Shown here piece by piece: positions 25,708 through 34,205 of a stretch of DNA of 47,910 nucleotides. The translations under genes and the position numbers were made by a program. Under the pieces are notes generated by a model, which was not told the DNA's origin, made no database searches, and was given only the letters and a program-made list of their open reading frames with translations. Each line of letters begins with the position of its first letter. Position 1 is the stretch's first letter. Source of the DNA: Cupriavidus sp. (GTDB lineage Bacteria > Pseudomonadota > Gammaproteobacteria > Burkholderiales > Burkholderiaceae); assembly GCA_031181345.1 (NCBI GenBank), contig JAPSLC010000040.1, positions 1 through 47,910 on the forward strand. The letters are read 5' to 3'.

Positions 25708-26814
25708 TCAATCGAACACCGGCGATTCGACGCCGAGGATCTTGTGCAGCTTCGGCGAGGTCGTCGTGTACTGCATGTGGATCTTCTTCTCGGGGAAGAT
25801 GTACGGCGCAGCACCGAAAGCCGCCAGCGCGGCCTCGTGGAAGCCCGACAGGATCAGCTTCTTCTTGCCCGGATAGGTGTTGATGTCGCCGACCGCGAAG
25901 ATGCCCGGGATGTTGGTCTCGAACTTCTCGGTATCGACCTTGATCTGCTTGCGCTCCAGGTCCAGCCCCCATTCGGCGATCGGACCGAGCTTGGGCGACA
26001 GGCCGAAGAACACCAGCAGATCGTCCAGCGGCATGCGGCGCGTCACGCCGTCGCCGCCGGTGACCTTGATCTCGGTCAGCACACCGTCCTTTTCCTCGTA
26101 GCCGCTGATCTGGCCGACCATGAACTGCATCTCCATCTGCTCGCACAGTTCCTTCATCTTGGCGACCGAGGCCGGCGCGGCGCGGAAGCCGTCGCGGCGG
26201 TGGATCAGCACGACCGACTCGGCCTTGCCGACCAGGTCCAGCGTCCAGTCCAGCGCCGAGTCGCCGCCGCCGACCACCACCAGGTTGCGGCCGTGGAAAC
26301 GGCTCGGATCCTTGACGCGGTAGAACAGCTGCTTGCCGTCGAACTTGTCCAGGCCCTCGACCTTCAGCGTGCGCGGCTGGAACGAACCGACGCCGGCGGC
26401 GATGAAGATCGTCTTGGTCAGGAAGCGGGTGCCGAGCGAGGTCTCGACGAAGAAGCGGCCGTCCTGCTGGCGCTCGACCACCGAGACTTCCTGGCCGAGG
26501 TGGAAGGTCGGCTCGAACGGCTCGATCTGCTTGAGCAGATTGTCGGTCAGCTCCTGGCCGGTGCAGATCGGCACCGCCGGGATGTCATAGATCGGCTTGT
26601 CCGGATACAGCTCGACGCACTGGCCGCCGACCACCTTCAGCGAGTCGATCACGTGCGCCTTGATCTCGAGCAGCCCGAGTTCGAAGACCTGGAACAGGCC
26701 GACCGGACCGGCGCCGACGATCAGCGCGTCGATTTCGAGGGGCTGGCCACCGCCAGCGTTGCCGCCGACCTGGTTGGTGGTGTCCGCGACGGGGTTGGGG
26801 ATGCTCAAGTCCAT
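25708..26814 (-). CDS. ferredoxin-NADP reductase, thioredoxin-reductase-like type
   Basis: FAD-dependent ferredoxin(flavodoxin)-NADP reductase of the TrxR-like (YumC-type) group, 368 residues. FAD site DALIVGAGPVGLFQVFEL near residue 33, NADP site VVVGGGDSALDWTLDL near 165, and a second FAD motif GIFAVGDINTYPGKKK near 315. It lacks the CxxC disulfide of true thioredoxin reductases. ATG 26814 is used because AGGA precedes it and MDLSIPNPVAD reads naturally; a GTG nine codons earlier is open. It lies 109 bases downstream of the 7Fe ferredoxin gene on the same strand, a likely redox partner. Confidence 0.93.
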   Translation of the reverse strand: MDLSIPNPVADTTNQVGGNAGGGQPLEIDALIVGAGPVGLFQVFELGLLEIKAHVIDSLKVVGGQCVELYPDKPIYDIPAVPICTGQELTDNLLKQIEPFEPTFHLGQEVSVVERQQDGRFFVETSLGTRFLTKTIFIAAGVGSFQPRTLKVEGLDKFDGKQLFYRVKDPSRFHGRNLVVVGGGDSALDWTLDLVGKAESVVLIHRRDGFRAAPASVAKMKELCEQMEMQFMVGQISGYEEKDGVLTEIKVTGGDGVTRRMPLDDLLVFFGLSPKLGPIAEWGLDLERKQIKVDTEKFETNIPGIFAVGDINTYPGKKKLILSGFHEAALAAFGAAPYIFPEKKIHMQYTTTSPKLHKILGVESPVFD

Positions 26815-26923
26815 ATGCGTCCTGATACGTTTGGGGGGCACGAGGTGCCCGGTATTGCGGGAAAGCGCGTGGGGACGGCCTTCTCTTTGTCGCTATCGGG
26901 TGGGTGCGGCTGGCCGCGAGGGC

Positions 26924-27247
26924 TCAGCGCTCGAGGTATTGCAGCTTGCCGGTGGCGTCCTTCCATTCCTCGGCCTCGGGCAGCGGGGCCTTGGTCTTGG
27001 TGATCGAAGGCCAGTTGCGGGCCAGTTCGGCGTTCAGTTCGATGAACTGCTGCTGGTCGCCCGGCACGTCTTCCTCGGCATAGATCGCGTTGACCGGGCA
27101 CTCGGCGACGCACACCGCGCAGTCGATGCACTCGTCCGGATCGATCGCGAGGAAGTTCGGGCCCTCGCGGAAACAATCAACCGGACACACGTCAACGCAG
27201 TCGGTATAGCGGCAACGGATGCAGGATTCGGTGACAACGTGAGTCAT
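26924..27247 (-). CDS. fdxA: 7Fe ferredoxin, FdxA type
   Basis: Electron carrier of 107 residues with one [3Fe-4S] and one [4Fe-4S] cluster. The cysteines are at 9, 12, 17, 21, 25 and 40, 43, 46, 50, in the pattern of Azotobacter-type FdxA (CIRCRYTDCVDVCPVDCF and CIDCAVCVAECP), with the characteristic C-terminal tail. ATG 27247 has GGAA upstream. Just before it in the 5' region lies a five-unit 12-bp tandem repeat shared with divergent pncB. Confidence 0.96.
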   Translation of the reverse strand: MTHVVTESCIRCRYTDCVDVCPVDCFREGPNFLAIDPDECIDCAVCVAECPVNAIYAEEDVPGDQQQFIELNAELARNWPSITKTKAPLPEAEEWKDATGKLQYLER

Positions 27248-27300
27248 TTCGGTTCCAGGAAAACGGATCGGCTTCGATGGGAGACTGTTTTTGGCCGCTT

Positions 27301-27360
27301 GTGCCGGTAGTGATGCCGGTAGTTGTGCCGGCAGTTATGCCGGTACTCCTGCCCGTACAA
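27301..27360. repeat. five tandem 12-bp repeats between fdxA and pncB
   Basis: Five consecutive 12-base units in exact register: GTGCCGGTAGTG, ATGCCGGTAGTT, GTGCCGGCAGTT, ATGCCGGTACTC, CTGCCCGTACAA. The consensus is about RTGCCGGTAGTT. The first four are well conserved, the fifth is decayed. They start 53 bases upstream of the fdxA ATG and would lie in its 5' leader or promoter. Confidence 0.9.
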
Positions 27361-27573
27361 CGCACGCACGCGCGGGACGAGCGTCGACCGCGGCCTTTCA
27401 AAGATCGGTATTGTAGCCGACCCGTTCGTGCCGCACAGCGGCCCTATATAGCCGAATCAGATAGTTTTCTTATTTCTTTATGCGGCTCTGTTCGGCATTG
27501 GCCCCATGCGCGACGAGGTTGCCCGATGGGTTAGCATGTGGGCCTGATTCGGCACACTTGTGCGGGTTACGCC

Positions 27574-28749
27574 ATGATCATTCAATCTCTGCTCGACACC
27601 GACCTCTACAAATTCACGATGATGCAGGTCGTGCTGCATCACTTCCCGGCGGCCCAGGTCGAGTACCGCTTCAAATGCCGCAATGCCGGCGTGGATTTGA
27701 CGCCGTACGCGGACGAGATCCGCGCACAGATCGAGCTGCTGTGCCAGTTGCGCTTCACCGAAGACGAGCTGGAATACCTGCGCGGCTTTCGCTTCATCAA
27801 GAGCGATTTCGTTGATTTCCTCGGCCTGTTCCAGCTCAACGCCAAATACGTGTCGGTGAGCCCGTCGCCGACGCACCCGGGCGAGATCGACATCACGATC
27901 CGCGGCCCGTGGCTGCATACCATCCTGTTCGAAGTCCCGCTGCTGGCAATCGTCAACGAGGTGTACTTCCGCCATACCCAGCCGCAGCCCGACTGGCAGG
28001 AGGGCCGGCGCCGGCTGGTCGAGAAGCTGGCGCTGCTGCGCATGCCCGGCCGCGACGACTGCGTGATCGCCGACTACGGCACGCGCCGCCGCTTCTCGCG
28101 CGACTGGCAGGAGGAGGTGCTGGCCTCGATGCAGCAGCTGCTCGGACCGCAGCTGGCCGGCACCAGCAATGTGCACTTCGCCCGCAAGCACAACCTGACG
28201 CCGCTGGGCACCATGGCGCACGAATATCTGCAGGCCTGCCAGTCGCTCGGCCCGCGGCTGCGCGATTCGCAGGTGTTCGCGCTGGAGACCTGGGCGCGCG
28301 AATATCGCGGCGACCTCGGCATCGCGCTGTCCGACACGTACGGCTTCGACGCCTTCCTGAACGACTTCGATCTGTACTTCTGCAAGCTGTTCGATGGCGT
28401 GCGGCACGACTCGGGCGATCCGGTGGCCTGGGGCGAGCGGATGCTGGAGCACTACATCAAGAACCGCGTCGATCCGCGCAGCAAGACGCTGATCTTCAGC
28501 GACAACCTCAATATCCCGCGGGTGATCGAGTTGTACGAACGCTTCGGCGGCCGCTGCCGGCTGGCATTCGGCGTCGGCACCAACCTGACCAACGACCTGG
28601 GCTACACGCCGCTGCAGATCGTCATCAAGATGGTCCGCTGCAACGGGCAGCCGGTCGCCAAGCTGTCGGACACGCCCGAGAAGACCATGTGCGACGACCC
28701 GGCCTACCTGGGCTATCTGCGCCAGGTGTTCGGCGTCGAGCCGGCCTGA
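27574..28749 (+). CDS. pncB: nicotinate phosphoribosyltransferase
   Basis: Salvages nicotinate to nicotinate mononucleotide for NAD synthesis, ATP-driven. The 391-residue protein starts MIIQSLLDTDLYKFTMMQ, with the conserved loop ARKHNLTPLGTMAHEYLQA and DSGDPVAWGE in the core. ATG 27574 is chosen by family N-terminus; twelve more codons are open upstream. Divergent from fdxA; no strong promoter is visible in the gap beyond AT-rich patches near 27440-27480. Confidence 0.96.
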   Translation: MIIQSLLDTDLYKFTMMQVVLHHFPAAQVEYRFKCRNAGVDLTPYADEIRAQIELLCQLRFTEDELEYLRGFRFIKSDFVDFLGLFQLNAKYVSVSPSPTHPGEIDITIRGPWLHTILFEVPLLAIVNEVYFRHTQPQPDWQEGRRRLVEKLALLRMPGRDDCVIADYGTRRRFSRDWQEEVLASMQQLLGPQLAGTSNVHFARKHNLTPLGTMAHEYLQACQSLGPRLRDSQVFALETWAREYRGDLGIALSDTYGFDAFLNDFDLYFCKLFDGVRHDSGDPVAWGERMLEHYIKNRVDPRSKTLIFSDNLNIPRVIELYERFGGRCRLAFGVGTNLTNDLGYTPLQIVIKMVRCNGQPVAKLSDTPEKTMCDDPAYLGYLRQVFGVEPA

Positions 28750-28791
28750 TCCCGGCGCCGCTTTCCGGCGAAGGGCACGGGCAGGGGGACT

Positions 28792-28797
28792 TATAAT
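28792..28797 (+). promoter_or_regulatory. -10 box upstream of lutC-like gene
   Basis: A perfect TATAAT at 28792-28797, 39 bases before the next start codon, in otherwise GC-rich DNA. No good -35 is seen 16-18 bases upstream, so an activator may be needed. Confidence 0.5.
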
Positions 28798-28836
28798 GCC
28801 CGCTGCTCCGGCCTTCCGACTCCGATCGTCCGCACC

Positions 28837-29523
28837 ATGAATACCGATTCCGCTCGCGACCGCATCTTCGCCCGTATCCGCGCCGCCCAGGGGCGGCCGG
28901 CGCAACCGACCCGAGGCGAGCGCGAGGCGGTGGCCGACTATCTGGCGCGCCATCCGCAGGGCCCGCGTCCCGGCGTGGCCGGCGATCTGGTCGAGGCCTT
29001 CACCGTGCAGGCGCGCAAGATGGCCTCGACGGTCGAGCGCGTCGCCACGCTGGCCGACGTGCCGGCCGCGGTGGCCCACTATCTGAGCGGGTTGGCTTTG
29101 GCCCCGCGCGCGGTCGCGTGGCCGGCGCTGGGTGCGCTCGACTGGCAGGCGCAGGGCATCGCGGTCGAATCGCGGCCGCCGCTGCGCGACCCGCAGGCCG
29201 ACCGCGAGCATGGCGACCTGGTCGGCATCACGGGCTGCTTCTGCGCGATCGCCGAGACCGGTTCGCTGATGCTGCTGTCGGGCCCGGAGACCTTCGCCTC
29301 CGGCGCGCTGCTGCCCGAGACCCATATCGCCGTGGTGCCGGTCGGCCGCATCGTCGCCGATCTCGAGGAAGCTTTCGCGCTGGTGCGCGCGGAGCGGGGC
29401 GAACTGCCGCGCGCGACCAATATCATCAGCGGCCCGTCCCGCACCGGCGATATCGAACAGACCATCGTGCTCGGCGCGCATGGGCCGTATCGCGTGCACG
29501 TGGTGCTGGTCGAGCAGGCCTGA
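28837..29523 (+). CDS. lutC: LutC/YkgG family protein
   Basis: LUD-domain (DUF162) protein of 228 residues. In Bacillus and others LutC is one of three subunits of the lactate utilisation complex LutABC that oxidises L-lactate to pyruvate. Conserved stretches seen are ITGCFCAIAETGSLMLLSG and SRTGDIEQTIVLGAHGP. The usual partners lutA (iron-sulfur) and lutB are not adjacent: pncB lies before it and an ion transporter after. It may work with a remote LutAB or have a different role. Confidence 0.88.
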   Translation: MNTDSARDRIFARIRAAQGRPAQPTRGEREAVADYLARHPQGPRPGVAGDLVEAFTVQARKMASTVERVATLADVPAAVAHYLSGLALAPRAVAWPALGALDWQAQGIAVESRPPLRDPQADREHGDLVGITGCFCAIAETGSLMLLSGPETFASGALLPETHIAVVPVGRIVADLEEAFALVRAERGELPRATNIISGPSRTGDIEQTIVLGAHGPYRVHVVLVEQA

Positions 29524-29673
29524 GCGAGCCGTCGTACCGGACGCGGCACCGCACGCGGCCCGGCACACGACACCTTGGCGTTTCCGGCCCCGCGCCGCAT
29601 CTCATCGCGCCCGCCTTCGAACGGAGGCGGGCATCCCCGATTCGAATAACAGGAAAACAGGAGACCGAACACG

Positions 29674-31119
29674 ATGCAGTCCGCCCTCGCGCCGCGCGCA
29701 TCCAACGTGCCCCGGCTGGCGCTGTCGGCCATGCTGGCGATGTTCCCCGCGCTGGCCTGCGCCGCCGAACTGGACGGGGCCGCGCTGGGGCCGCTGTGGG
29801 CCTTGCCCTTTGCCGGCATCCTGCTGTCGATCGCGCTGTTTCCGCTGGTGGCGCCGCGTTTCTGGCATCACCACTTCGGCAAGGTCGCGGCCGCCTGGGG
29901 CCTGTTGTTCCTGGTGCCGTTCGCGCTCGCGTTCGGCATGCATACCGCGACCGCCAACGTCGTGCACGCGCTGCTGGCCGAATACATCCCGTTCATCGTG
30001 CTGATCGGCACGCTGTATATCGTTGCCGGCGGCATCTGCGTGCACGGCAATCTGCATGGCACGCCGAAGCTGAACACCGGCATCCTGGCGCTGGGCACGT
30101 GCCTTGCCAGCGTGATGGGCACCACCGGCGCGGCGATGCTGCTGATCCGGCCGCTGCTGCGCGCCAACGACAACCGCCGCCATGTGGCCCACGTGGTGGT
30201 GTTCTTCATCTTCCTGGTCGCCAATGCCGGCGGCTCGCTGACGCCGCTGGGCGATCCGCCGCTGTTCCTGGGCTTCCTGAAGGGCGTGGAGTTCTTCTGG
30301 ACCACGCGCCACATCTTCCTCGAGACCCTGTTCCTGTGCATCGCGCTGCTGGTGATCTTCTATTTCGTCGATCGCCACTATTTCCTCAAGGGCCAGGAGG
30401 AACTGCCGCCGCCGCTGGATCCGACGCCCGACTCGCGCGACATCCGCATCGACGGCAAGGCCAATTTCGCGCTGCTGCTGGCGGTGATGTTGCTGGTGCT
30501 GATGAGCGGGCTGTGGCAGCCGGGCATCGCGTTCGACGTGATGGGCACCGTCGTGCCGTTGCCGGCGCTGGTGCGCGACGTGGCGCTGGTGGTGGTGGCG
30601 CTGGTGTCGCTGCTGATCACCCCGCACAGCGCGCGTGCGGGCAACGAGTTCAACTGGGCCCCGATCCTGGAAGTCGGCAAGCTGTTCGCCGGCATCTTCC
30701 TGACCATCATCCCGGTGATCGCGATGCTCAAGGCCGGCACCGACGGGGCCTTCGCCGGCGTGATCCGCGCAGTCAGCGACGGCAATGGCCAGCCGATCGA
30801 CAGCATGTACTTCTGGGCCACCGGGGTGCTGTCGTCCTTCCTCGACAATGCGCCGACCTACCTGGTGTTCTTCAATACCGCCGGCGGCGACGCGGCCACG
30901 CTGATGACGCGCGACGCCACCACGCTGGCGGCGATCTCGGCCGGCGCGGTATTCATGGGCGCCAACACCTATATCGGCAATGCGCCGAACCTGATGGTCA
31001 AGGCGATCGCCGAAGACCGCGGCGTGCGCATGCCGAGCTTCTTCGGTTATATGCTGTGGTCCTGCGGCATCCTGGTGCCGCTGTTCGGGGTGATGACCCT
31101 GCTGTTCTTCCGCGTCTGA
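29674..31119 (+). CDS. ion transporter superfamily protein, NhaD/CitMHS-like
   Basis: Polytopic membrane protein of 481 residues, about 12 helices, of the IT superfamily that contains NhaD sodium/proton antiporters, ArsB and CitM. Two inverted halves each carry the family's re-entrant Asn/Pro motif region: ANAGGSLTPLGDPPLFLGF near residue 188 and ANTYIGNAPNLMVKAIAED near 430, with LDNAPTYLVFFN near 390. The start has a GGAGA ribosome site. It is followed after 8 bases by a 2-hydroxyacid dehydrogenase gene, so the pair is an operon. Sodium/proton antiport is the most common annotation; a carboxylate substrate fits the neighbour equally well. Confidence 0.87.
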   Translation: MQSALAPRASNVPRLALSAMLAMFPALACAAELDGAALGPLWALPFAGILLSIALFPLVAPRFWHHHFGKVAAAWGLLFLVPFALAFGMHTATANVVHALLAEYIPFIVLIGTLYIVAGGICVHGNLHGTPKLNTGILALGTCLASVMGTTGAAMLLIRPLLRANDNRRHVAHVVVFFIFLVANAGGSLTPLGDPPLFLGFLKGVEFFWTTRHIFLETLFLCIALLVIFYFVDRHYFLKGQEELPPPLDPTPDSRDIRIDGKANFALLLAVMLLVLMSGLWQPGIAFDVMGTVVPLPALVRDVALVVVALVSLLITPHSARAGNEFNWAPILEVGKLFAGIFLTIIPVIAMLKAGTDGAFAGVIRAVSDGNGQPIDSMYFWATGVLSSFLDNAPTYLVFFNTAGGDAATLMTRDATTLAAISAGAVFMGANTYIGNAPNLMVKAIAEDRGVRMPSFFGYMLWSCGILVPLFGVMTLLFFRV

Positions 31120-31127
31120 GGTTCACG

Positions 31128-32147
31128 ATGGCTTCGCAACCGCAATCTTCTCCCTCGCGTCCCGCCGTGCTGGTCACGCGGGCGATCTTCCCCGACGTGC
31201 TCGAACGCCTGGCGCAGCATTTCGAGGTCGATCACAACCAGCCCGACGTGCCGCTGGACGCCGCTGCGCTCAAGGCGCGCCTGGCCGGCAAGGCCGGCGT
31301 GCTGGCCAATGCCGCCGACCGCATCGACGCCGAACTGATCGGCGCGCTGCCCAAGCTGCGCGCGGTCTGCAACATGGCGGTCGGCTACAACAACCTGGAC
31401 CTGCCGGCACTGACGGCGGCGGGTATCGTCGCCACCAACACGCCGGACGTGCTGACCGAGACCACCGCGGACTTCGGCTGGGCGCTGCTGATGGCGACCG
31501 CGCGGCGCGTCACGGAGTCCGAGCACTTCCTGCGCGCCGGCAAATGGGAACGCTGGTCCTACGACATGTTCCTCGGCATGGACCTGCACGGCAGCACGCT
31601 CGGCATCCTTGGCATGGGCCGCATCGGACAGGCGCTGGCGCGGCGCGCCGCCGGCTTCGGCATGACAGTGCTGTATCACAACCGCAGCCAGCTGCCGGCC
31701 GAGATCGAGCAGGGGCTGGGCGCGCGCTATGTCGGCAAGGCCGAACTGCTGCGCGAATCCGATCACCTGATGCTGGTGCTGCCGTACAGCGAGCAGAGCC
31801 ACCATGCGATCGGCGCCCCCGAGCTCGCGCAGATGAAGCCGACCGCGACGCTGGTCAACCTCGCGCGCGGCGGCATCGTCGACGACGCGGCGCTGGCGCA
31901 GGCGCTGCGCGAGAAGCGCATCTTTGCCGCGGGGCTGGACGTGTTCGAGGGCGAGCCCAAGGTCCATCCCGAGCTGCTGGAAGTGCCCAACGTCGTGCTG
32001 ACCCCGCATATCGCCAGCGCCTCCGAAAAGACGCGGCGCGCGATGGCCAACCTCGCCGCCGACAATCTGATCGCCGCGCTCGGCGCCGGTCCCGATGCCG
32101 GCAGGCCGCCCTGCGCGCTGAACCCCGAAGTGCTGGCGCGCCGCTAG
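31128..32147 (+). CDS. D-2-hydroxyacid dehydrogenase (glyoxylate/hydroxypyruvate reductase-like)
   Basis: NAD(P)-dependent reductase of 2-oxoacids, 339 residues. Rossmann motif LGILGMGRIGQALARRA near residue 160, then the catalytic triad of the family: Arg in NLARGGIVDD, Glu in FEGEP and His in TPHIASA. The N-terminus resembles GhrB/TkrA-type glyoxylate reductases. It starts 8 bases after the ion transporter gene. The exact substrate is not resolved by sequence. Confidence 0.92.
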   Translation: MASQPQSSPSRPAVLVTRAIFPDVLERLAQHFEVDHNQPDVPLDAAALKARLAGKAGVLANAADRIDAELIGALPKLRAVCNMAVGYNNLDLPALTAAGIVATNTPDVLTETTADFGWALLMATARRVTESEHFLRAGKWERWSYDMFLGMDLHGSTLGILGMGRIGQALARRAAGFGMTVLYHNRSQLPAEIEQGLGARYVGKAELLRESDHLMLVLPYSEQSHHAIGAPELAQMKPTATLVNLARGGIVDDAALAQALREKRIFAAGLDVFEGEPKVHPELLEVPNVVLTPHIASASEKTRRAMANLAADNLIAALGAGPDAGRPPCALNPEVLARR

Positions 32148-32220
32148 CGTGCCGCCGCCGCGTGCGGTGGCCACATCCGGCCTTGCCGTGGCGGCGCCTG
32201 GCTTCATTACCCGATCTCCG

Positions 32221-33606
32221 ATGTCCTCCTCCTCGCTGATCCTGATCGCGCTGGTCGCGATCCTGCTGCTGACCCTGCTGACGCTCGTGCTGCTGTTGGC
32301 GCGCGGGCGCGATGGCGGCACGGCCGAACTGCTGCAACGCCTGGCCGACTGGCGCGAACGCGGCGAGCGCGACAGCGAACGGCTCGAACGCAGCCTGCGC
32401 AGCGAGGTCGCCGAGGCCGCGCGGCTGGGCCGCGATGAAACCAGCGAGCAGATGATGCGCTTCCAGCAGACGCTGTCGGCGCAGATGACGCATATCGCCA
32501 CGCTGCAGAACAACCAGATCGACATGTTCGCGCAGCAACTGGCCAAGCTGACCGAATCGAACGAGCGGCGGCTGGGCGAGGTCCGTACCACGCTTGAGCA
32601 GAAGCTCAAGGACATCGAGGCCAACAACGCCGCCAAGCTCGACGAGATGCGCCGCACCGTCGACGAGAAGCTGCACGCGACGCTGGAGCAGCGGCTGGGG
32701 GAATCGTTCCGCATGGTGTCGGACCGGCTCGAACAGGTGCATCGCGGCCTGGGCGAGATGCAGATGCTGGCGCAGGGCGTCGGCGACCTCAAGCGCGTGC
32801 TGACCAATGTGAAGACGCGCGGCACCTGGGGCGAGGTCCAGCTCGAGATGCTGCTGCAGCAGATCCTGACGCCCGAGCAATACGCGCGCAACGTCGAGAC
32901 GGTGCCGAATACGGGCGCGCGGGTCGAGTTTGCGATCCGCTTGCCGGGCAAGGAAGTGGGCGTCGGCAACGGCGCGGGGAACGGCGCCGGCAACGGCACG
33001 GTCTGGCTGCCGATCGACGCCAAGTTTCCCAAGGAGCAGTACGAACGGCTGACCGACGCGCAGGAACGCGGCGATGTCGAGGGCGTGGCCGCCGCCGGTC
33101 GCGAGCTCGAAGTCGCCGTCAAGCGCGAGGCCCAGACCATCGCCGAGAAGTACCTGTCGCCGCCGGCCACCACCGACTTCGCGATCCTGTTCCTGCCGAC
33201 CGAGGGCCTCTATGCCGAGGTGTTGCGCCGGCCCGGCCTGACCGACCTGCTGCAGCGCAATCACCGCGTCACGGTGGCGGGCCCGACCACGCTGACCGCC
33301 GTGCTGAACAGCCTGCAGATGGGCTTTCGCACGCTGGCGCTGGAAAAGCGCTCCAGCGAGGTGTGGGAGGTGCTCGGCGCGGTCAAGACCGAGTTCGGCA
33401 AGTTCGGCGACGTGCTGGCGCGCACGCGCGATACGCTGGAGCGCGCCGCCCGCAATATCGAGCAGGCCGAGGTACGCAGCCGCCAGATGGCGCGCAAGCT
33501 GCGCAAGGTCGAGGCGCTGCCGTCCGAGGCGGCCGAGCAGCTGCTGGGCTTGCCGGAGGATGAGGAGGGCGGGGACGGCGGGCAAGGCGGACAGACGCCG
33601 CAATAA
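32221..33606 (+). CDS. rmuC: DNA recombination protein RmuC
   Basis: RmuC limits recombination between inverted repeats in E. coli and is thought to be a nuclease-like protein. The 461-residue protein has an N-terminal membrane helix (residues 5-26), a long coiled coil to about 180, and the RmuC domain with DLKRVLTNVKTRGTWGEVQL, PIDAKFPKEQYERL and FAILFLPTEGLYAEV. A Gly-Asn repeat (VGNGAGNGAGNG, near 32965) expands a loop before the PIDAKF motif. The C-terminus is acidic and Gly-rich. ATG 32221 is preferred to the GTG at 32149, which gives a non-conserved extension. Its stop codon lies inside a terminator for the opposite strand. Confidence 0.92.
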   Translation: MSSSSLILIALVAILLLTLLTLVLLLARGRDGGTAELLQRLADWRERGERDSERLERSLRSEVAEAARLGRDETSEQMMRFQQTLSAQMTHIATLQNNQIDMFAQQLAKLTESNERRLGEVRTTLEQKLKDIEANNAAKLDEMRRTVDEKLHATLEQRLGESFRMVSDRLEQVHRGLGEMQMLAQGVGDLKRVLTNVKTRGTWGEVQLEMLLQQILTPEQYARNVETVPNTGARVEFAIRLPGKEVGVGNGAGNGAGNGTVWLPIDAKFPKEQYERLTDAQERGDVEGVAAAGRELEVAVKREAQTIAEKYLSPPATTDFAILFLPTEGLYAEVLRRPGLTDLLQRNHRVTVAGPTTLTAVLNSLQMGFRTLALEKRSSEVWEVLGAVKTEFGKFGDVLARTRDTLERAARNIEQAEVRSRQMARKLRKVEALPSEAAEQLLGLPEDEEGGDGGQGGQTPQ

Positions 33607-33631
33607 AAAAGCGCATCCATCGGATGCGCTT
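33605..33631 (-). terminator. terminator of small membrane protein gene
   Basis: Stem AAGCGCATCC (33609-33618) with GGATGCGCTT (33622-33631). On the minus strand it is followed by six T; on the + strand the tail is poor (CTGAC). It therefore mainly stops minus-strand transcription, and overlaps the rmuC stop codon. Confidence 0.85.
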
Positions 33632-33646
33632 CTGACTGCGGTATCA

Positions 33647-33716
33647 CGTCGTTCCCGCGCACGCGGGAATCCAGCGTCTTTCGAAGTCACTGGGTCCCCG
33701 CATGCGCGGGGACGAC
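33647..33716. repeat. bipartite palindromic repeat (family 2, copy B)
   Basis: Hairpins GTTCCCGC-GCAC-GCGGGAAT and GTCCCCGC-ATGC-GCGGGGAC joined by a spacer with CCAGCGTCTT and CACTGGG. It is the inverse orientation of copy A and closely similar to copy C. It lies between the stop of the minus-strand small membrane protein gene and its terminator. Confidence 0.9.
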
Positions 33717-33726
33717 AAATCCGTCG

Positions 33727-34005
33727 CTATTGCTCCTCGCGCGGCAGGTCGCGGATCGTCACCTCGATCCCGCCGAACCGGGCGGCCACCCAGTTGTAGG
33801 CCTTGCAGGCCAGCCACAGCAGACCGAAACCGACCAGCGCGTTCAGAATCAGCGCGGTGAACACCGTGATGCCGGGCAGATCGCCATAGCGGACAAAGGC
33901 CACGAACAACCCCATCGACACGATCGGCACCGAGAAGCACAGATAGACCAGAACGAGCGCGCGTGCGGTCTTGACGGGGTGGAGGTAAGCGATCTCCTGA
34001 TTCAT
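33727..34005 (-). CDS. small membrane protein of unknown function
   Basis: A 92-residue protein with two predicted helices (ALVLVYLCFSVPIVSMGLFV and a second around VFTALILNALVGFGLLWLAC), beginning MNQEIAYLHPVKTARAL and ending in a charged tail (DLPREEQ). I do not recognise the family. The gene looks real because the hydrophobic pattern is coherent, it has its own terminator downstream, and it fills a minus-strand slot between rmuC and moeA. The ribosome site is weak. The 200 bases upstream, before moeA ends, hold no gene I can support. Confidence 0.7.
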   Translation of the reverse strand: MNQEIAYLHPVKTARALVLVYLCFSVPIVSMGLFVAFVRYGDLPGITVFTALILNALVGFGLLWLACKAYNWVAARFGGIEVTIRDLPREEQ

Positions 34006-34205
34006 GACAGCGTGGCAGTGGGGCAGAGTTGGGTTGCGGCAAGTGTAGCGAATGGGTGGCGTGGCGCATAGCCTCGCCCCGCCGGGCCGGCCAAAAGCGG
34101 CCGCCGGCACGGCTTCGGTAAGCAAAAAAACGACAGTGGCGAGAGCCGGTACGGTTGGCCGGGAGATCGCGCGAGCGGTGGGGCGAATGGTAGGGCAAGC
34201 GGGCG

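Noticed and set aside
27192..27401. Minus-strand ORF with a Thr/Gly/Ile run (GITAGTTTGITTGT) before fdxA, at first sight another Thr-rich leader
   Set aside because: The Thr-rich run is only the translation of the 12-bp repeats. The ORF begins with TTG without a ribosome site, runs into fdxA in the wrong frame, and no attenuator hairpin follows.
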